Positions 7,286 through 15,056 of a stretch of DNA of 40,573 bases are shown in pieces (the stretch's first letter is position 1; each line of letters opens with the position of its first letter). The stretch comes from Hyphomicrobiales bacterium. Lineage in GTDB: Bacteria; Pseudomonadota; Alphaproteobacteria; Rhodospirillales; JACKKN01. The notes beneath the pieces are model-generated. The model was not told the DNA's origin and ran no database searches. It saw only the letters and a list, made by a program, of their open reading frames with translations. The position numbers were made by a program, and so were the translations under genes. The stretch spans positions 1 to 40,573 of the forward strand of contig JACKKN010000026.1 of the NCBI GenBank assembly GCA_024236415.1, given 5' to 3'.

Positions 7286-8329
7286 ATGACCGTTCTATCG
7301 CCCGCCATGTTCCCCGACCGCTTCGAGGACGAGGATCACCTTGAAGACTTCATGTCGACGCCGTCCCAGGCCCTGATCGACGACATGAAGAAGATCGAGG
7401 GCGACCTCATCATCCTCGGCGTCGGCGGCAAGATGGGCGTGACCCTGGCCCGCCTGGCCAAGCGCGCGGCGCCTGACAAGCGCGTCGTCGGCGTGGCCCG
7501 GTTCTCGGAGCCGGGTCTGCAGGAGAAGCTGAACGGCTGGGGGGTCGAGACCATCGCCGCCGACCTGACCGACCGCGACCAGGTCGAGGCCCTGCCCAAG
7601 CTGCCCAACGTCATCTACATGGCCGGCAAGAAGTTCGGCACCGACGGCAACGAGCACTTCACCTGGGCCATGAACACCTACGTGCCGGCCCTGGTGGCCC
7701 AGGCGTACAAGGGTTCGCGCATCGTCCTTTTCTCGACCATCCTGGTCTATCCCAACGCCAGCACCCTGCGCCAGGGCTGCACCGAGGACGTGTCCACCAA
7801 CGCCATGCCCGGCGAGTACGCCAACTCCTGCGTCGGGCGCGAGCGCATCTTCCAGCACTTCTCGGTGGTCAACGGCACGCCCATGCTGGCCTTCCGCCTG
7901 TGCTATTCCCAGGACATGCGCTATGGCGTGTTCTCCGAGGTGGCGACCAAGATCCACCGCGGCGAGCCGGTGGACCTGTCGGCCGGCCACGTCAACGCCA
8001 TGTGGCAGGGCGACTGCAACAGCCAGGCCATCCGCTGCCTGCTGCACTGCACCTCGCCGTCCCAGGGGCTCAACATCTCGGGCCCCGAATCGGTGTCCAT
8101 CCACGCCCTGGCCACCTCCATCGCCAAGCGCATGGGCAAGCCCGTGACCTTCATCGGCGAGGAGGTGCCCAGCATCTGCCTGGTCAACGGCGGCCGCGGC
8201 GCCGACCTGTTCGGCTACCCCATGGTGCCCATGGAGCGGGTCGTGACCTGGATCTCGGACTGGGTGTCGCGCGACATGACCAACTGGAACAAGCCCTGCC
8301 ACTACGACACCCTGAACGGCGTCTACTGA
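7286..8329 (+). CDS. NAD-dependent epimerase/dehydratase family protein (atypical SDR)
   Basis: A 347-residue extended short-chain-dehydrogenase-like protein. A 40-residue N-terminal extension precedes the Rossmann strand LIILGVGGKMG (glycine-rich turn at 45-51). The active-site region reads FSTILVYPN (about 149-157) and then EYANSC (177-182). The catalytic lysine of YxxxK appears replaced by cysteine (Tyr178, Cys182), so its chemistry may differ from standard epimerases. It lies 54 bases downstream of the first aldolase gene in the same orientation and is probably co-transcribed. GGGAG is placed before ATG 7286. It is likely to act on a sugar-like intermediate; the exact reaction cannot be assigned. 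Confidence 0.8.
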   Translation: MTVLSPAMFPDRFEDEDHLEDFMSTPSQALIDDMKKIEGDLIILGVGGKMGVTLARLAKRAAPDKRVVGVARFSEPGLQEKLNGWGVETIAADLTDRDQVEALPKLPNVIYMAGKKFGTDGNEHFTWAMNTYVPALVAQAYKGSRIVLFSTILVYPNASTLRQGCTEDVSTNAMPGEYANSCVGRERIFQHFSVVNGTPMLAFRLCYSQDMRYGVFSEVATKIHRGEPVDLSAGHVNAMWQGDCNSQAIRCLLHCTSPSQGLNISGPESVSIHALATSIAKRMGKPVTFIGEEVPSICLVNGGRGADLFGYPMVPMERVVTWISDWVSRDMTNWNKPCHYDTLNGVY

Positions 8330-8411
8330 CCATCGGGGCGGGCGGGGGACGCGGCCGGCCGGCCGCGTCCCCCGTCCCCGTTCGGCCGCGTCGGGGCGGC
8401 CAAACGCGGGC

Positions 8412-8454
8412 TTGACGGGGCCGGGCAATTTTGTTTTAAGTAACCAACTGGTTA
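8412..8454 (+). promoter_or_regulatory. Promoter with TetR-type operator 3
   Basis: TTGACG (8412-8417), a 17-bp spacer and TTTAAG (8435-8440) are followed at once by TAACCAACTGGTTA (8441-8454), the same geometry as at 5995-6041. It drives the second aldolase/transporter operon starting at 8477. Confidence 0.8.
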
Positions 8455-8476
8455 CAATCCCGGGCGGAGGGTCGCG

Positions 8477-9538
8477 ATGGGTCTGCATCGGTCGGAGATC
8501 GACGGCGAGGTGCTGGAGGTGCTGCGCCGCGGCGCGGTGATTCCGGCCCATCCCCTGGCCCTGACGGCCGAGCGCCGGCTGGACGAGCGGCGCCAGCGGG
8601 CCCTGACCCGCTACTACCTGGACGCCGGCGCCGGCGGGGTCGCCGTGGGCGTGCACACCACCCAGTTCGAGATCCGCGACGTCGGCCTGCTGGAACCCGT
8701 GCTGCGCCTGGCGGCAGAGACCGCGGCGGCCTGGACCGACCGGCCGGTGGTGCGCATCGCCGGCCTGTGCGGCAAGACCGACCAGGCGGTGTCCGAGGCG
8801 CGCCTGGCCGTGTCCCTGGGCTACCACGCCGGGCTGATGAGCCTGGCGGCCATGAAGGGCGCGTCCGAGGACGAGTTGATCGACCATTGCCGCGCCGTGG
8901 CCGAGGAAATCCCCCTGGTCGGCTTCTACCTGCAGCCGGCCGTGGGCGGCATCCTGCTGGGGCCGTCGTTCTGGTGCCGCTTCGCCGAGATCGACAACGT
9001 GGTGGCCATCAAGATGGCGCCGTTCAACCGCTACCGCACCCTGGACGTGATCCGCGGCGTGGTCGAGGCCGGGGCCGAGGACCGCATCACGCTCTATACC
9101 GGCAACGACGACCACATCGTGCTCGACCTGGTGACGCCGTTCGTCGTGGTGCGCGGCGGGCGCCCGGTGCGGGTGCGCATCAAGGGCGGCCTGCTGGGCC
9201 ACTGGTCGGTGTGGACCCGGCGCGCCGTCGAGCTGCTGGACCGCTGCCACGCCGCCGCCGCCGGCGGTGGGGTCGACGACGACCTGTTGGCCCTGGACAG
9301 CATGGTGACGGACTGCAACAGTGCCTTCTTCGACGTGGCCAACGACTTCGCCGGCTGCATCGCCGGCTGCCACGAGGTCCTGCGCCGCCAGGGGCTGCTG
9401 CAGGGGACCTGGTGCCTGAACCCGGGCGAGGCCCTGGGCCCGGGGCAGGGCGCCGAGATCGACCGGGTCTACGCGGCCTATCCCGACCTCAACGACGACG
9501 CCTTCGTCGCCGCCGGGCTGGAGCGTTGGCTGTCCTGA
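8477..9538 (+). CDS. Dihydrodipicolinate synthase family protein (DapA-like aldolase/lyase), copy 2
   Basis: A 353-residue paralogue of the protein at 6134-7231, similar along its full length. The predicted Schiff-base lysine is Lys179 in VVAIKMAPFNRY and the tyrosine Tyr151 in GFYLQPAVGG. It opens the long operon controlled by operator 3; the ABC permease gene begins 33 bases after its stop. Two related aldolases under one operator type suggest either consecutive steps or two stereoisomeric substrates, which is inference. It is probably not a lysine-pathway enzyme, for the same reasons as copy 1. Confidence 0.85.
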   Translation: MGLHRSEIDGEVLEVLRRGAVIPAHPLALTAERRLDERRQRALTRYYLDAGAGGVAVGVHTTQFEIRDVGLLEPVLRLAAETAAAWTDRPVVRIAGLCGKTDQAVSEARLAVSLGYHAGLMSLAAMKGASEDELIDHCRAVAEEIPLVGFYLQPAVGGILLGPSFWCRFAEIDNVVAIKMAPFNRYRTLDVIRGVVEAGAEDRITLYTGNDDHIVLDLVTPFVVVRGGRPVRVRIKGGLLGHWSVWTRRAVELLDRCHAAAAGGGVDDDLLALDSMVTDCNSAFFDVANDFAGCIAGCHEVLRRQGLLQGTWCLNPGEALGPGQGAEIDRVYAAYPDLNDDAFVAAGLERWLS

Positions 9539-9571
9539 AGGAACGGGGGAGTGGGGAGGGAAACCACGACC

Positions 9572-10345
9572 ATGAAACAGAAAACCGATTACCTGCGGCG
9601 GACCCTGCCGGCGGTCGCCGTCCACGCCGCGGTCGTCCTGGCCTGGTACCTGTGGGTCGAGCTGGGCGACGTGCCGCAATACGTCATGCCCTCGCCGCTG
9701 GACACCGTCATGTCCATCTTCGAGGAGTACAACTGGCTCCACAACACCCTGGTCACGGCGGGCGAGGTGTTCTTCGGCTACCTGCTGGCCGTGGTGGTGG
9801 GGGTCGGCATGGCGCTGGCCTTCTCCTGGTGGCGGATGCTGAGCGACACCTTCATGCCCCTGGTGGTCAGCCTGAACATGATCCCCAAGGTGGCCCTGGG
9901 GCCGCTGTTCATCGTCTGGTTCTCCTACGGCTTCTTCCCCAACGTGATCATCGCCTTCTCCATCTGCTTCCTGCCCATCCTGCTGACCACGGCGCGGGGC
10001 ATGAGCGAGGTGGAGCCCGAGCTGATCGACCTGGTGCGCGCCCTGCGCGGCACCAAGTGGCAGATCTTCACCAAGATCCAGCTTCCCGGCTCGCTGCCCT
10101 ACATCTTCTCGGGCATGAAGGTGGCGGTGGTGCTGGCCGTGGCCGGCGCCATCGTCGGCGAGTTCATCGCCTCGGAGGAGGGGCTGGGCTACCTGATGCT
10201 GCAGGTGCAGGTGACGCTCGACACCGCGGCCATGTTCATGGCCGTGCTGCTGATCACCCTGGTGGGCGTGGCCCTCTATGGCCTGGTCCTGCTGCTGGAA
10301 CGCATCTTCGTGGTCGGTGACAGCCGCCTGGAGGCCGGAGCATGA
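9572..10345 (+). CDS. ABC transporter permease, NitT/TauT family (SsuC/TauC-like)
   Basis: A 257-residue inner-membrane permease with about six hydrophobic helices and the BPD_transp_1 coupling segment (EPELIDLVRALRGTKWQIF, then KIQLPGSLPYIFSGMK). It resembles the permeases of taurine, aliphatic sulfonate and pyrimidine-precursor importers. ATG 9572 with GGGGAGGG at 9553-9560 is preferred over GTG 9551. Its stop overlaps the ATPase start (ATGA at 10342-10345), so the two are translationally coupled. It should pair with the NMT1-type binding protein at 2568-3557, which shares the operator motif. Confidence 0.88.
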   Translation: MKQKTDYLRRTLPAVAVHAAVVLAWYLWVELGDVPQYVMPSPLDTVMSIFEEYNWLHNTLVTAGEVFFGYLLAVVVGVGMALAFSWWRMLSDTFMPLVVSLNMIPKVALGPLFIVWFSYGFFPNVIIAFSICFLPILLTTARGMSEVEPELIDLVRALRGTKWQIFTKIQLPGSLPYIFSGMKVAVVLAVAGAIVGEFIASEEGLGYLMLQVQVTLDTAAMFMAVLLITLVGVALYGLVLLLERIFVVGDSRLEAGA

Positions 10346-11106
10346 GCGAGTCCTTCATCCACCTGAACGAGGTCCGCAAGGTCTACCGCACCCGCGGCGA
10401 GGAGTTCCTGGCCGTCTCGGACGTGACCATGGACATCGACGTCGGCGAGCTGGTGTCCCTGGTCGGGCCATCGGGCTGCGGCAAGACCACGGTGCTGAAG
10501 ATCCTGGCCGGCCTGCACCCCCACGACGGCGGCACCGTGCGCATCGGCGCCGGCGAGCACGACTTCGACCCCAGCCGCGACGTGGGCATGGTGTTTCAGG
10601 CCTCGCTGCTGCTGAAGTGGCGGCGCATCATCGACAACGTGCTGCTGCCGGCCGAGCTGCTGGGCCTGCCCAAGAAGGAGAGCCTGGACCGGGCCCGCGA
10701 CCTGCTGCACATGGTCGGCCTGGACGGGTTCGAGGACAAGTACCCCTACGAGCTGTCGGGCGGCATGCAGCAGCGCGCCGCCATCGCCCGTTCCCTGGTC
10801 CACGACCCCAAGCTGATCCTCATGGACGAGCCGTTCGGCGCGCTCGACGCCCTGACCCGCGAGAAGATGAACCTGGAGCTGCTGCGCATCTGGAGCGAAA
10901 GCAAGAAGACCATCATCTTCGTCACCCACTCGATCCCCGAGGCGGTGCTGCTGGGCTCGCGCTGCGCCGTGCTCACCGCCGGCCCGGCGCGCATGGCCGA
11001 CCACTTCACCATCGACCTGCCCTATCCGCGCAACCTGGACATGAAGACCCACGAACGGTTCGGCGTCTACACGCGGCGCATCTACAAACTGCTGGAAATG
11101 GAGTAA
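10342..11106 (+). CDS. ABC transporter ATP-binding protein, NitT/TauT family
   Basis: A 254-residue cytoplasmic ATPase powering the adjacent permease. The Walker A motif is GPSGCGKTT (about residues 44-52), the Q-loop lies around VGMVFQAS, the signature is LSGGMQQRAAIAR, Walker B is LILMDEPFGALD, and the switch histidine is in VTHSIPEA. Its length is typical of SsuB/TauB-type subunits. The start overlaps the permease stop by four bases. The next gene, a Gfo/Idh oxidoreductase, starts eight bases after its stop, so transport and catabolism are in one operon. Confidence 0.92.
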   Translation: MSESFIHLNEVRKVYRTRGEEFLAVSDVTMDIDVGELVSLVGPSGCGKTTVLKILAGLHPHDGGTVRIGAGEHDFDPSRDVGMVFQASLLLKWRRIIDNVLLPAELLGLPKKESLDRARDLLHMVGLDGFEDKYPYELSGGMQQRAAIARSLVHDPKLILMDEPFGALDALTREKMNLELLRIWSESKKTIIFVTHSIPEAVLLGSRCAVLTAGPARMADHFTIDLPYPRNLDMKTHERFGVYTRRIYKLLEME

Positions 11107-11113
11107 CGCGACC

Positions 11114-12265
11114 ATGGCGGAACAGCGCCTCGGCCTCATCATGCACGGCGTCACCGGGCGCATGGGCATGAACCAGCACCTGATCCGCTCGATCCTGGCC
11201 ATCCGGGCCGACGGCGGGGTGGCGCTGGCCAACGGCGACCGGGTCATGCCCGATCCCATCATCGTCGGCCGCAACGCCGACCGGGTGGCGCGCCTGGCCG
11301 CCGCCCACGGCATCGACCGCTGGACCACCGACCTGGACGCCGCCCTGGCCGACGGCGGCGACCCGGTGTTCTTCGATTCCGGCACCACCCAGATGCGCGC
11401 CGAGCTGCTGAAGAAGGCCATCGCCGCCGGCAAGCACGTGTATTCGGAAAAGCCCGTGGCCGAGAACCTGGACGACGCCCTGTCGGTGGCCCGCGCCGCC
11501 CGCGACGCCGGGGTCAAGAACGGGGCGGTGCAGGACAAGCTGTTCCTGCCCGGGCTGATCAAGCTGCGCATGCTGCGCGAATCCGGATTCTTCGGCCGCA
11601 TCCTGTCGGCGCGGGTGGAGTTCGGCTACTGGGTGTTCGAGGGCGACCTGCAGCCGGCGCAGCGGCCGTCGTGGAACTACCGCAAGGGCGACGGCGGCGG
11701 CATCATCCTGGACATGCTGTGCCACTGGCGCTACGTGCTGGACAACGTCATCGCCCCGGTAAAGTCGGTGAGCTGCCTGGGCGCGCGCCACATCCCCACC
11801 CGCTGGGACGAGGCCGGCAACCCCTACGACGCCGACGCCGACGACGCCGCCTACGCCACCTTCGAGCTGGACGGCGGCATCGTCGCCCAGGTCAACAGCT
11901 CGTGGTGCACCCGGGTGCGCCGCGACGACCTGGTCACCTTCCATGTGGACGGCACCCACGGCTCGGCCGTGGCCGGCCTGCACAAGTGCCGCACCCAGTC
12001 GCGCATGAACACGCCCAAGCCGGTGTGGAACCCCGACGAACCGCAGACCATGGCGTTCCATGACCAGTGGCAGGAGGTGCCCGACACCCAGGACTACCCC
12101 AACGGCTTCCGCGCCCAGTGGGAGATGTTCATCCGCCACGTCTGCGAGGACGCGCCCTACCGCTACGACCTGATGGAAAGCGCCAAGGGCGTGCAGCTTG
12201 CCGAGCTGGCCATGCAAAGCTGGGCCGAGCGGCGCTGGGTCGACATCCCGGACCTGGACGCCTGA
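11114..12265 (+). CDS. Gfo/Idh/MocA family oxidoreductase
   Basis: A 383-residue NAD(P)-dependent dehydrogenase of the glucose-fructose oxidoreductase/inositol dehydrogenase family. The N-terminal Rossmann fold reads LIMHGVTGRMGMN. The family motif EKPVAEN (about residue 115) carries the conserved lysine, and a C-terminal alpha/beta substrate domain follows. Such enzymes oxidise or reduce ring hydroxyls of sugars, inositols and related polyols. It lies in the operator-3 operon between the ABC ATPase (gap 7 bases) and a DUF993 gene (gap 2 bases). The tight spacing implies a pathway role with both neighbours; the substrate is not known. Confidence 0.88.
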   Translation: MAEQRLGLIMHGVTGRMGMNQHLIRSILAIRADGGVALANGDRVMPDPIIVGRNADRVARLAAAHGIDRWTTDLDAALADGGDPVFFDSGTTQMRAELLKKAIAAGKHVYSEKPVAENLDDALSVARAARDAGVKNGAVQDKLFLPGLIKLRMLRESGFFGRILSARVEFGYWVFEGDLQPAQRPSWNYRKGDGGGIILDMLCHWRYVLDNVIAPVKSVSCLGARHIPTRWDEAGNPYDADADDAAYATFELDGGIVAQVNSSWCTRVRRDDLVTFHVDGTHGSAVAGLHKCRTQSRMNTPKPVWNPDEPQTMAFHDQWQEVPDTQDYPNGFRAQWEMFIRHVCEDAPYRYDLMESAKGVQLAELAMQSWAERRWVDIPDLDA

Positions 12266-12267
12266 CC

Positions 12268-13431
12268 ATGGCGGCGGTCACCCTGCCCACGGCGGCCGGC
12301 ACGCTGGCGCCCTTCACCCTGTCGCCCGCCGCCGATTTCGCGCCGGCGCCGGGGCCGTTCTCGCGCATCGCCTTCTCCGCCGCCCACGTGGTCGCCGACC
12401 CCCTGGCCGACGTGGACCCGTGGCTGGAGCCGGCGGTGGACTGGGACGCCACCATCGCCTACCGGGAATACCTGTGGTCCATGGGCCTGGGGGTGGCCGA
12501 GGCCATGGACACGGCGCAGCGCGGCATGGGCCTGGACTGGGCCGGCGCCCAGGAGCTGATCCGCCGCAGCCTGGCCGCCTCGCGCGCCGTGCCCGGGTCG
12601 CGCATCGCCTGCGGCTGCGGCACCGACCACCTGGCGCCGGACCCGAGGCTGACGGTGGATGATGTCATCCGCGCGTACGAGCAGCAGATCGAATTCATCG
12701 AGGGCGAGGGCGGCGAGCTGATCCTGATGGCCAGCCGCGCCCTGGCCGCCTGCGCCGCCTCGCCCGACGACTACGCCCGGGTCTACGACCGCCTGCTGGG
12801 CCAGGTGAAGGCGCCGGTGATCATCCACTGGCTGGGCGACATGTTCGACCCGGCCCTGGCCGGGTACTGGGGGTCGGACGACCTGGACGCGGCCATGGAG
12901 ACCTGCCTGGGCATCATCGCCGCCAACGCCGGGCGGGTGGACGGCATCAAGATCTCGCTGCTGGACAAGGACAAGGAGATCGCCATGCGCCGGCGCCTGC
13001 CGGCCGGTGTGCGCATGTACACGGGCGACGACTTCAACTACGCCGAACTCATCGCCGGCGACGACGCCGGCTACTCCGACGCCCTGCTGGGCATCTTCGA
13101 CGCCATCGCCCCGGCGGCCTCGGCGGCCCTGGACGCCCTGACCAAGGGCGACGAGGCGCGTTTCCACGCCATCCTCGCCCCCACGGTGCCCCTGTCGCGC
13201 CACATCTTCCGGGCGCCGACCCGGTTCTACAAGACCGGGGTCGTGTTCATGGCCTACCTGAACGGCCTGCAGGACCACTTCGTCATGGTCGGCGGGCAGC
13301 AGAGCACGCGGTCCCTGCCGCACCTGGCCGAGCTGTTCCGCCTGGCCGACGCCGCCGGCCTGCTGCGCGACCCGGACCTGGCGGCGGCGCGCATGACCGC
13401 CGTGCTGGCCGTGCACGGGGTCGCGGGCTGA
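12268..13431 (+). CDS. DUF993 family protein (DHDPS-superfamily-like TIM barrel)
   Basis: A 387-residue protein that I recognise as DUF993-like, a family distantly related to DHDPS-type aldolases and often found with Gfo/Idh dehydrogenases and xylose-isomerase-like proteins. A lysine in the DGIKISLLDKDKE segment (about residue 232) occupies the position expected of a Schiff-base lysine. A conserved GCGTDHL lies near residue 115 and MYTGDDFNYAEL near 251. The start is ATG 12268, two bases after the previous stop; longer in-frame extensions run inside the upstream gene and are not credible. Its biochemical role is unknown. Confidence 0.8.
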   Translation: MAAVTLPTAAGTLAPFTLSPAADFAPAPGPFSRIAFSAAHVVADPLADVDPWLEPAVDWDATIAYREYLWSMGLGVAEAMDTAQRGMGLDWAGAQELIRRSLAASRAVPGSRIACGCGTDHLAPDPRLTVDDVIRAYEQQIEFIEGEGGELILMASRALAACAASPDDYARVYDRLLGQVKAPVIIHWLGDMFDPALAGYWGSDDLDAAMETCLGIIAANAGRVDGIKISLLDKDKEIAMRRRLPAGVRMYTGDDFNYAELIAGDDAGYSDALLGIFDAIAPAASAALDALTKGDEARFHAILAPTVPLSRHIFRAPTRFYKTGVVFMAYLNGLQDHFVMVGGQQSTRSLPHLAELFRLADAAGLLRDPDLAAARMTAVLAVHGVAG

Positions 13432-13432
13432 C

Positions 13433-14272
13433 ATGCGCGACCTTTCCGCCGACGCGCGCCTGCTGTCGCTGAACACCGCCACCATCCGCGAGCGCTGGGG
13501 CCTGGCCGAGGCCATCGACGGCTGCGTCCGCCACGGCATCGGCGGCATCTCCCCCTGGCGCGACCAGGTGGCGGCCCTGGGCCTCGACGAAGCGGCGCGG
13601 CGCCTGGCCGACACGGATCTTGCCGTCACCGGCCTGTGCCGCGGCGGCATGTTCCCGGCCGCCGACGCCGCCGGGCGCCAGGCGGCCATCGACGACAACC
13701 GCCGCGCCATCGACGAGGCCGTGGCCCTGGGCGCCCAGTGCCTGGTGCTGGTGGTGGGCGGCCTGCCGGAGGGGTCGAAGGACATCGCCGGCGCCCGCGA
13801 CCAGGTGCGCGACGGCATCGCCGCCGTGCTGGACCACGCCCGGGCCAGCGCCATGCCCCTGGCCATCGAGCCCCTGCACCCCATGTACGCCGCCGACCGG
13901 GCCTGCGTGAACACGCTGGGCCAGGCGCTGGACCTGTGCGACGTCCTGGGGGACGGGGTCGGCGTGGCGGTGGACGTCTACCATGTCTGGTGGGACCCGG
14001 ACCTCGAATCCCAGATCGCCCGCGCCGGGCGCGGCGGCCGCCTGCTGGCCTACCACGTCTGCGACTGGCTGGTGCCGACCACGGACCTGCTGCTGGACCG
14101 GGGCATGATGGGCGACGGGGTCATCGACCTGAAGGCCATCCGCGCCTGGGTCGAGGCCGGCGGCTACGGCGGCCACTGCGAGGTGGAGATCTTCTCCGCC
14201 GCCAACTGGTGGAAGCGCGACCCCGACGAGGTCCTGGCCACCTGCGTCGAGCGCCACCGCACCGTCGTCTGA
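13433..14272 (+). CDS. Sugar phosphate isomerase/epimerase family protein (AP endonuclease 2-like TIM barrel)
   Basis: A 279-residue TIM-barrel protein of the xylose-isomerase-like/IolE-IolI group. Likely metal-ligand acids and histidines are in AIEPLHPMYAAD (about residue 144), VAVDVYHVWWDPD (about 178) and CEVEIFSAANWW (about 248). It starts at ATG 13433, one base after the DUF993 stop, and closes the operator-3 operon. Members typically isomerise or epimerise keto sugars or inosose derivatives, which fits a partner role for the Gfo/Idh dehydrogenase. I cannot name the substrate. Confidence 0.85.
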   Translation: MRDLSADARLLSLNTATIRERWGLAEAIDGCVRHGIGGISPWRDQVAALGLDEAARRLADTDLAVTGLCRGGMFPAADAAGRQAAIDDNRRAIDEAVALGAQCLVLVVGGLPEGSKDIAGARDQVRDGIAAVLDHARASAMPLAIEPLHPMYAADRACVNTLGQALDLCDVLGDGVGVAVDVYHVWWDPDLESQIARAGRGGRLLAYHVCDWLVPTTDLLLDRGMMGDGVIDLKAIRAWVEAGGYGGHCEVEIFSAANWWKRDPDEVLATCVERHRTVV

Positions 14273-14373
14273 ACTCCCCCGCGCCCGGCCCTTCCCTTGC
14301 CGCCGCCCCGACGCCCGGCGCCGTCGTGCATTTTTTCCCGCCGAGGCCTTGAACGGGCCGAAAATCGGACTAT

Positions 14374-14388
14374 GTTCCTGTTATGTTC
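14374..14388 (+). promoter_or_regulatory. Possible alphaproteobacterial LexA box (GTTC-N7-GTTC)
   Basis: GTTCCTGTTATGTTC matches the direct-repeat GTTC-N7-GTTC used by alphaproteobacterial LexA and lies in a locally AT-richer stretch with TTTGACA just after it. No SOS-type gene follows, and an 8-base motif could occur by chance in 40 kb, so confidence is low. Confidence 0.3.
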
Positions 14389-14485
14389 TTTGACATAGTG
14401 AAGATGAAGGCAAGGTCCGGCGCGATCCCAGGGGTTGGCCGGAGATGGCCATGGGCGGGCCGGGGTTTCCCGGCGGCCAGGTCCA

Positions 14486-14756
14486 GCCCCCTCACCCCGG
14501 CCCTCTCCCTCGAGGGAGAGGGGGCGTTTGCCCGGCGAGGTTCCCTGTTCCCCCCTCCCTCGAGGGAGAGGGCCGTTTGCCCGGCGAGATTCCCTGTTCC
14601 CCCCGCCCTAGAGGGAGAGGGGGCGTTTGCCCGGCGAGGTTCCCTGTTTCCCCCGCCCTAGAGGGAGAAGGGGCGTTTGCCCGGCGAAGTTCCCTCTTCC
14701 CCTCTCCCTCGAGGGAGAGGGAGGGGCCCGCGCCATGGGCGCGGGAGGGTGAGGGG
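14486..14756. repeat. Palindromic repeat array, REP/MITE-like element
   Basis: Five copies of a unit built on the palindrome CCCTCGAGGGAGAGG (or CCCTAGAGGGAGAGG) recur with a 49-50 base period; GAGGGAGA begins at 14512, 14562, 14611, 14661 and 14711. They are separated by GGCGTTTGCCCGGCGAGGTT and TCCCTGTTCCCC. The outer ends are inverted: CCCCTCACCC at the left, GGGTGAGGGG at the right. This resembles the dispersed CCCTCACCC/GGGTGAGGG elements common in high-GC proteobacteria, here with an internal tandem expansion. Confidence 0.75.
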
Positions 14757-15056
14757 ACGGGGCGGATGATGACAAATGACGACATTTTCCCGCCGGAAGG
14801 CCGGGTTTCGAGGGATTCCAGGGGCCTGGCATGACGACATCGGGCCCGAAAGGGGCCCAAAGTGGCCTGGAAATGGCCGAAGAAGGCCGCGAAAGGCGAT
14901 TTATTGCCCCTCAGGCGCCGGGCGGAGCTGCGCCCCTTGGCGCCTCGCTTCCGCGCCTCTTGGCGCCTCGACCTCCGCCCGGGCGCGCGGTCGCGCTTAC
15001 CGGGTCCCGCGGACCCGGTTCGGTGCCGACCCGGACTGGTTCTTTTGGGGGCGTCG

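Larger units (their letters stand above)
14273..15056. other. Intergenic region without a credible gene
   Basis: Nearly 800 bases separate the end of the catabolic operon from the convergent dsr-side genes. It contains a possible LexA box (14374-14388), the palindromic repeat array (14486-14756) and a 9-bp perfect inverted repeat ACCGGGTCC-CGC-GGACCCGGT (14999-15019) without a T-run. Open frames here run through the repeats and have no ribosome site or recognisable family. Confidence 0.7.

Noticed and set aside
7295..9742. 815-codon open frame on the minus strand
   Set aside because: It has a low-complexity, Gly/His/Gln/Val-rich translation with no family features and runs opposite three well-supported genes.
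14500..14730. CRISPR-like periodicity
   Set aside because: The units are self-palindromic, and the sequence between them is itself repeated rather than made of unique spacers; no cas genes are present.
14383..14860. Overlapping small open frames in the repeat region
   Set aside because: They translate the palindromic repeat units, have no ribosome site and no recognisable protein features.
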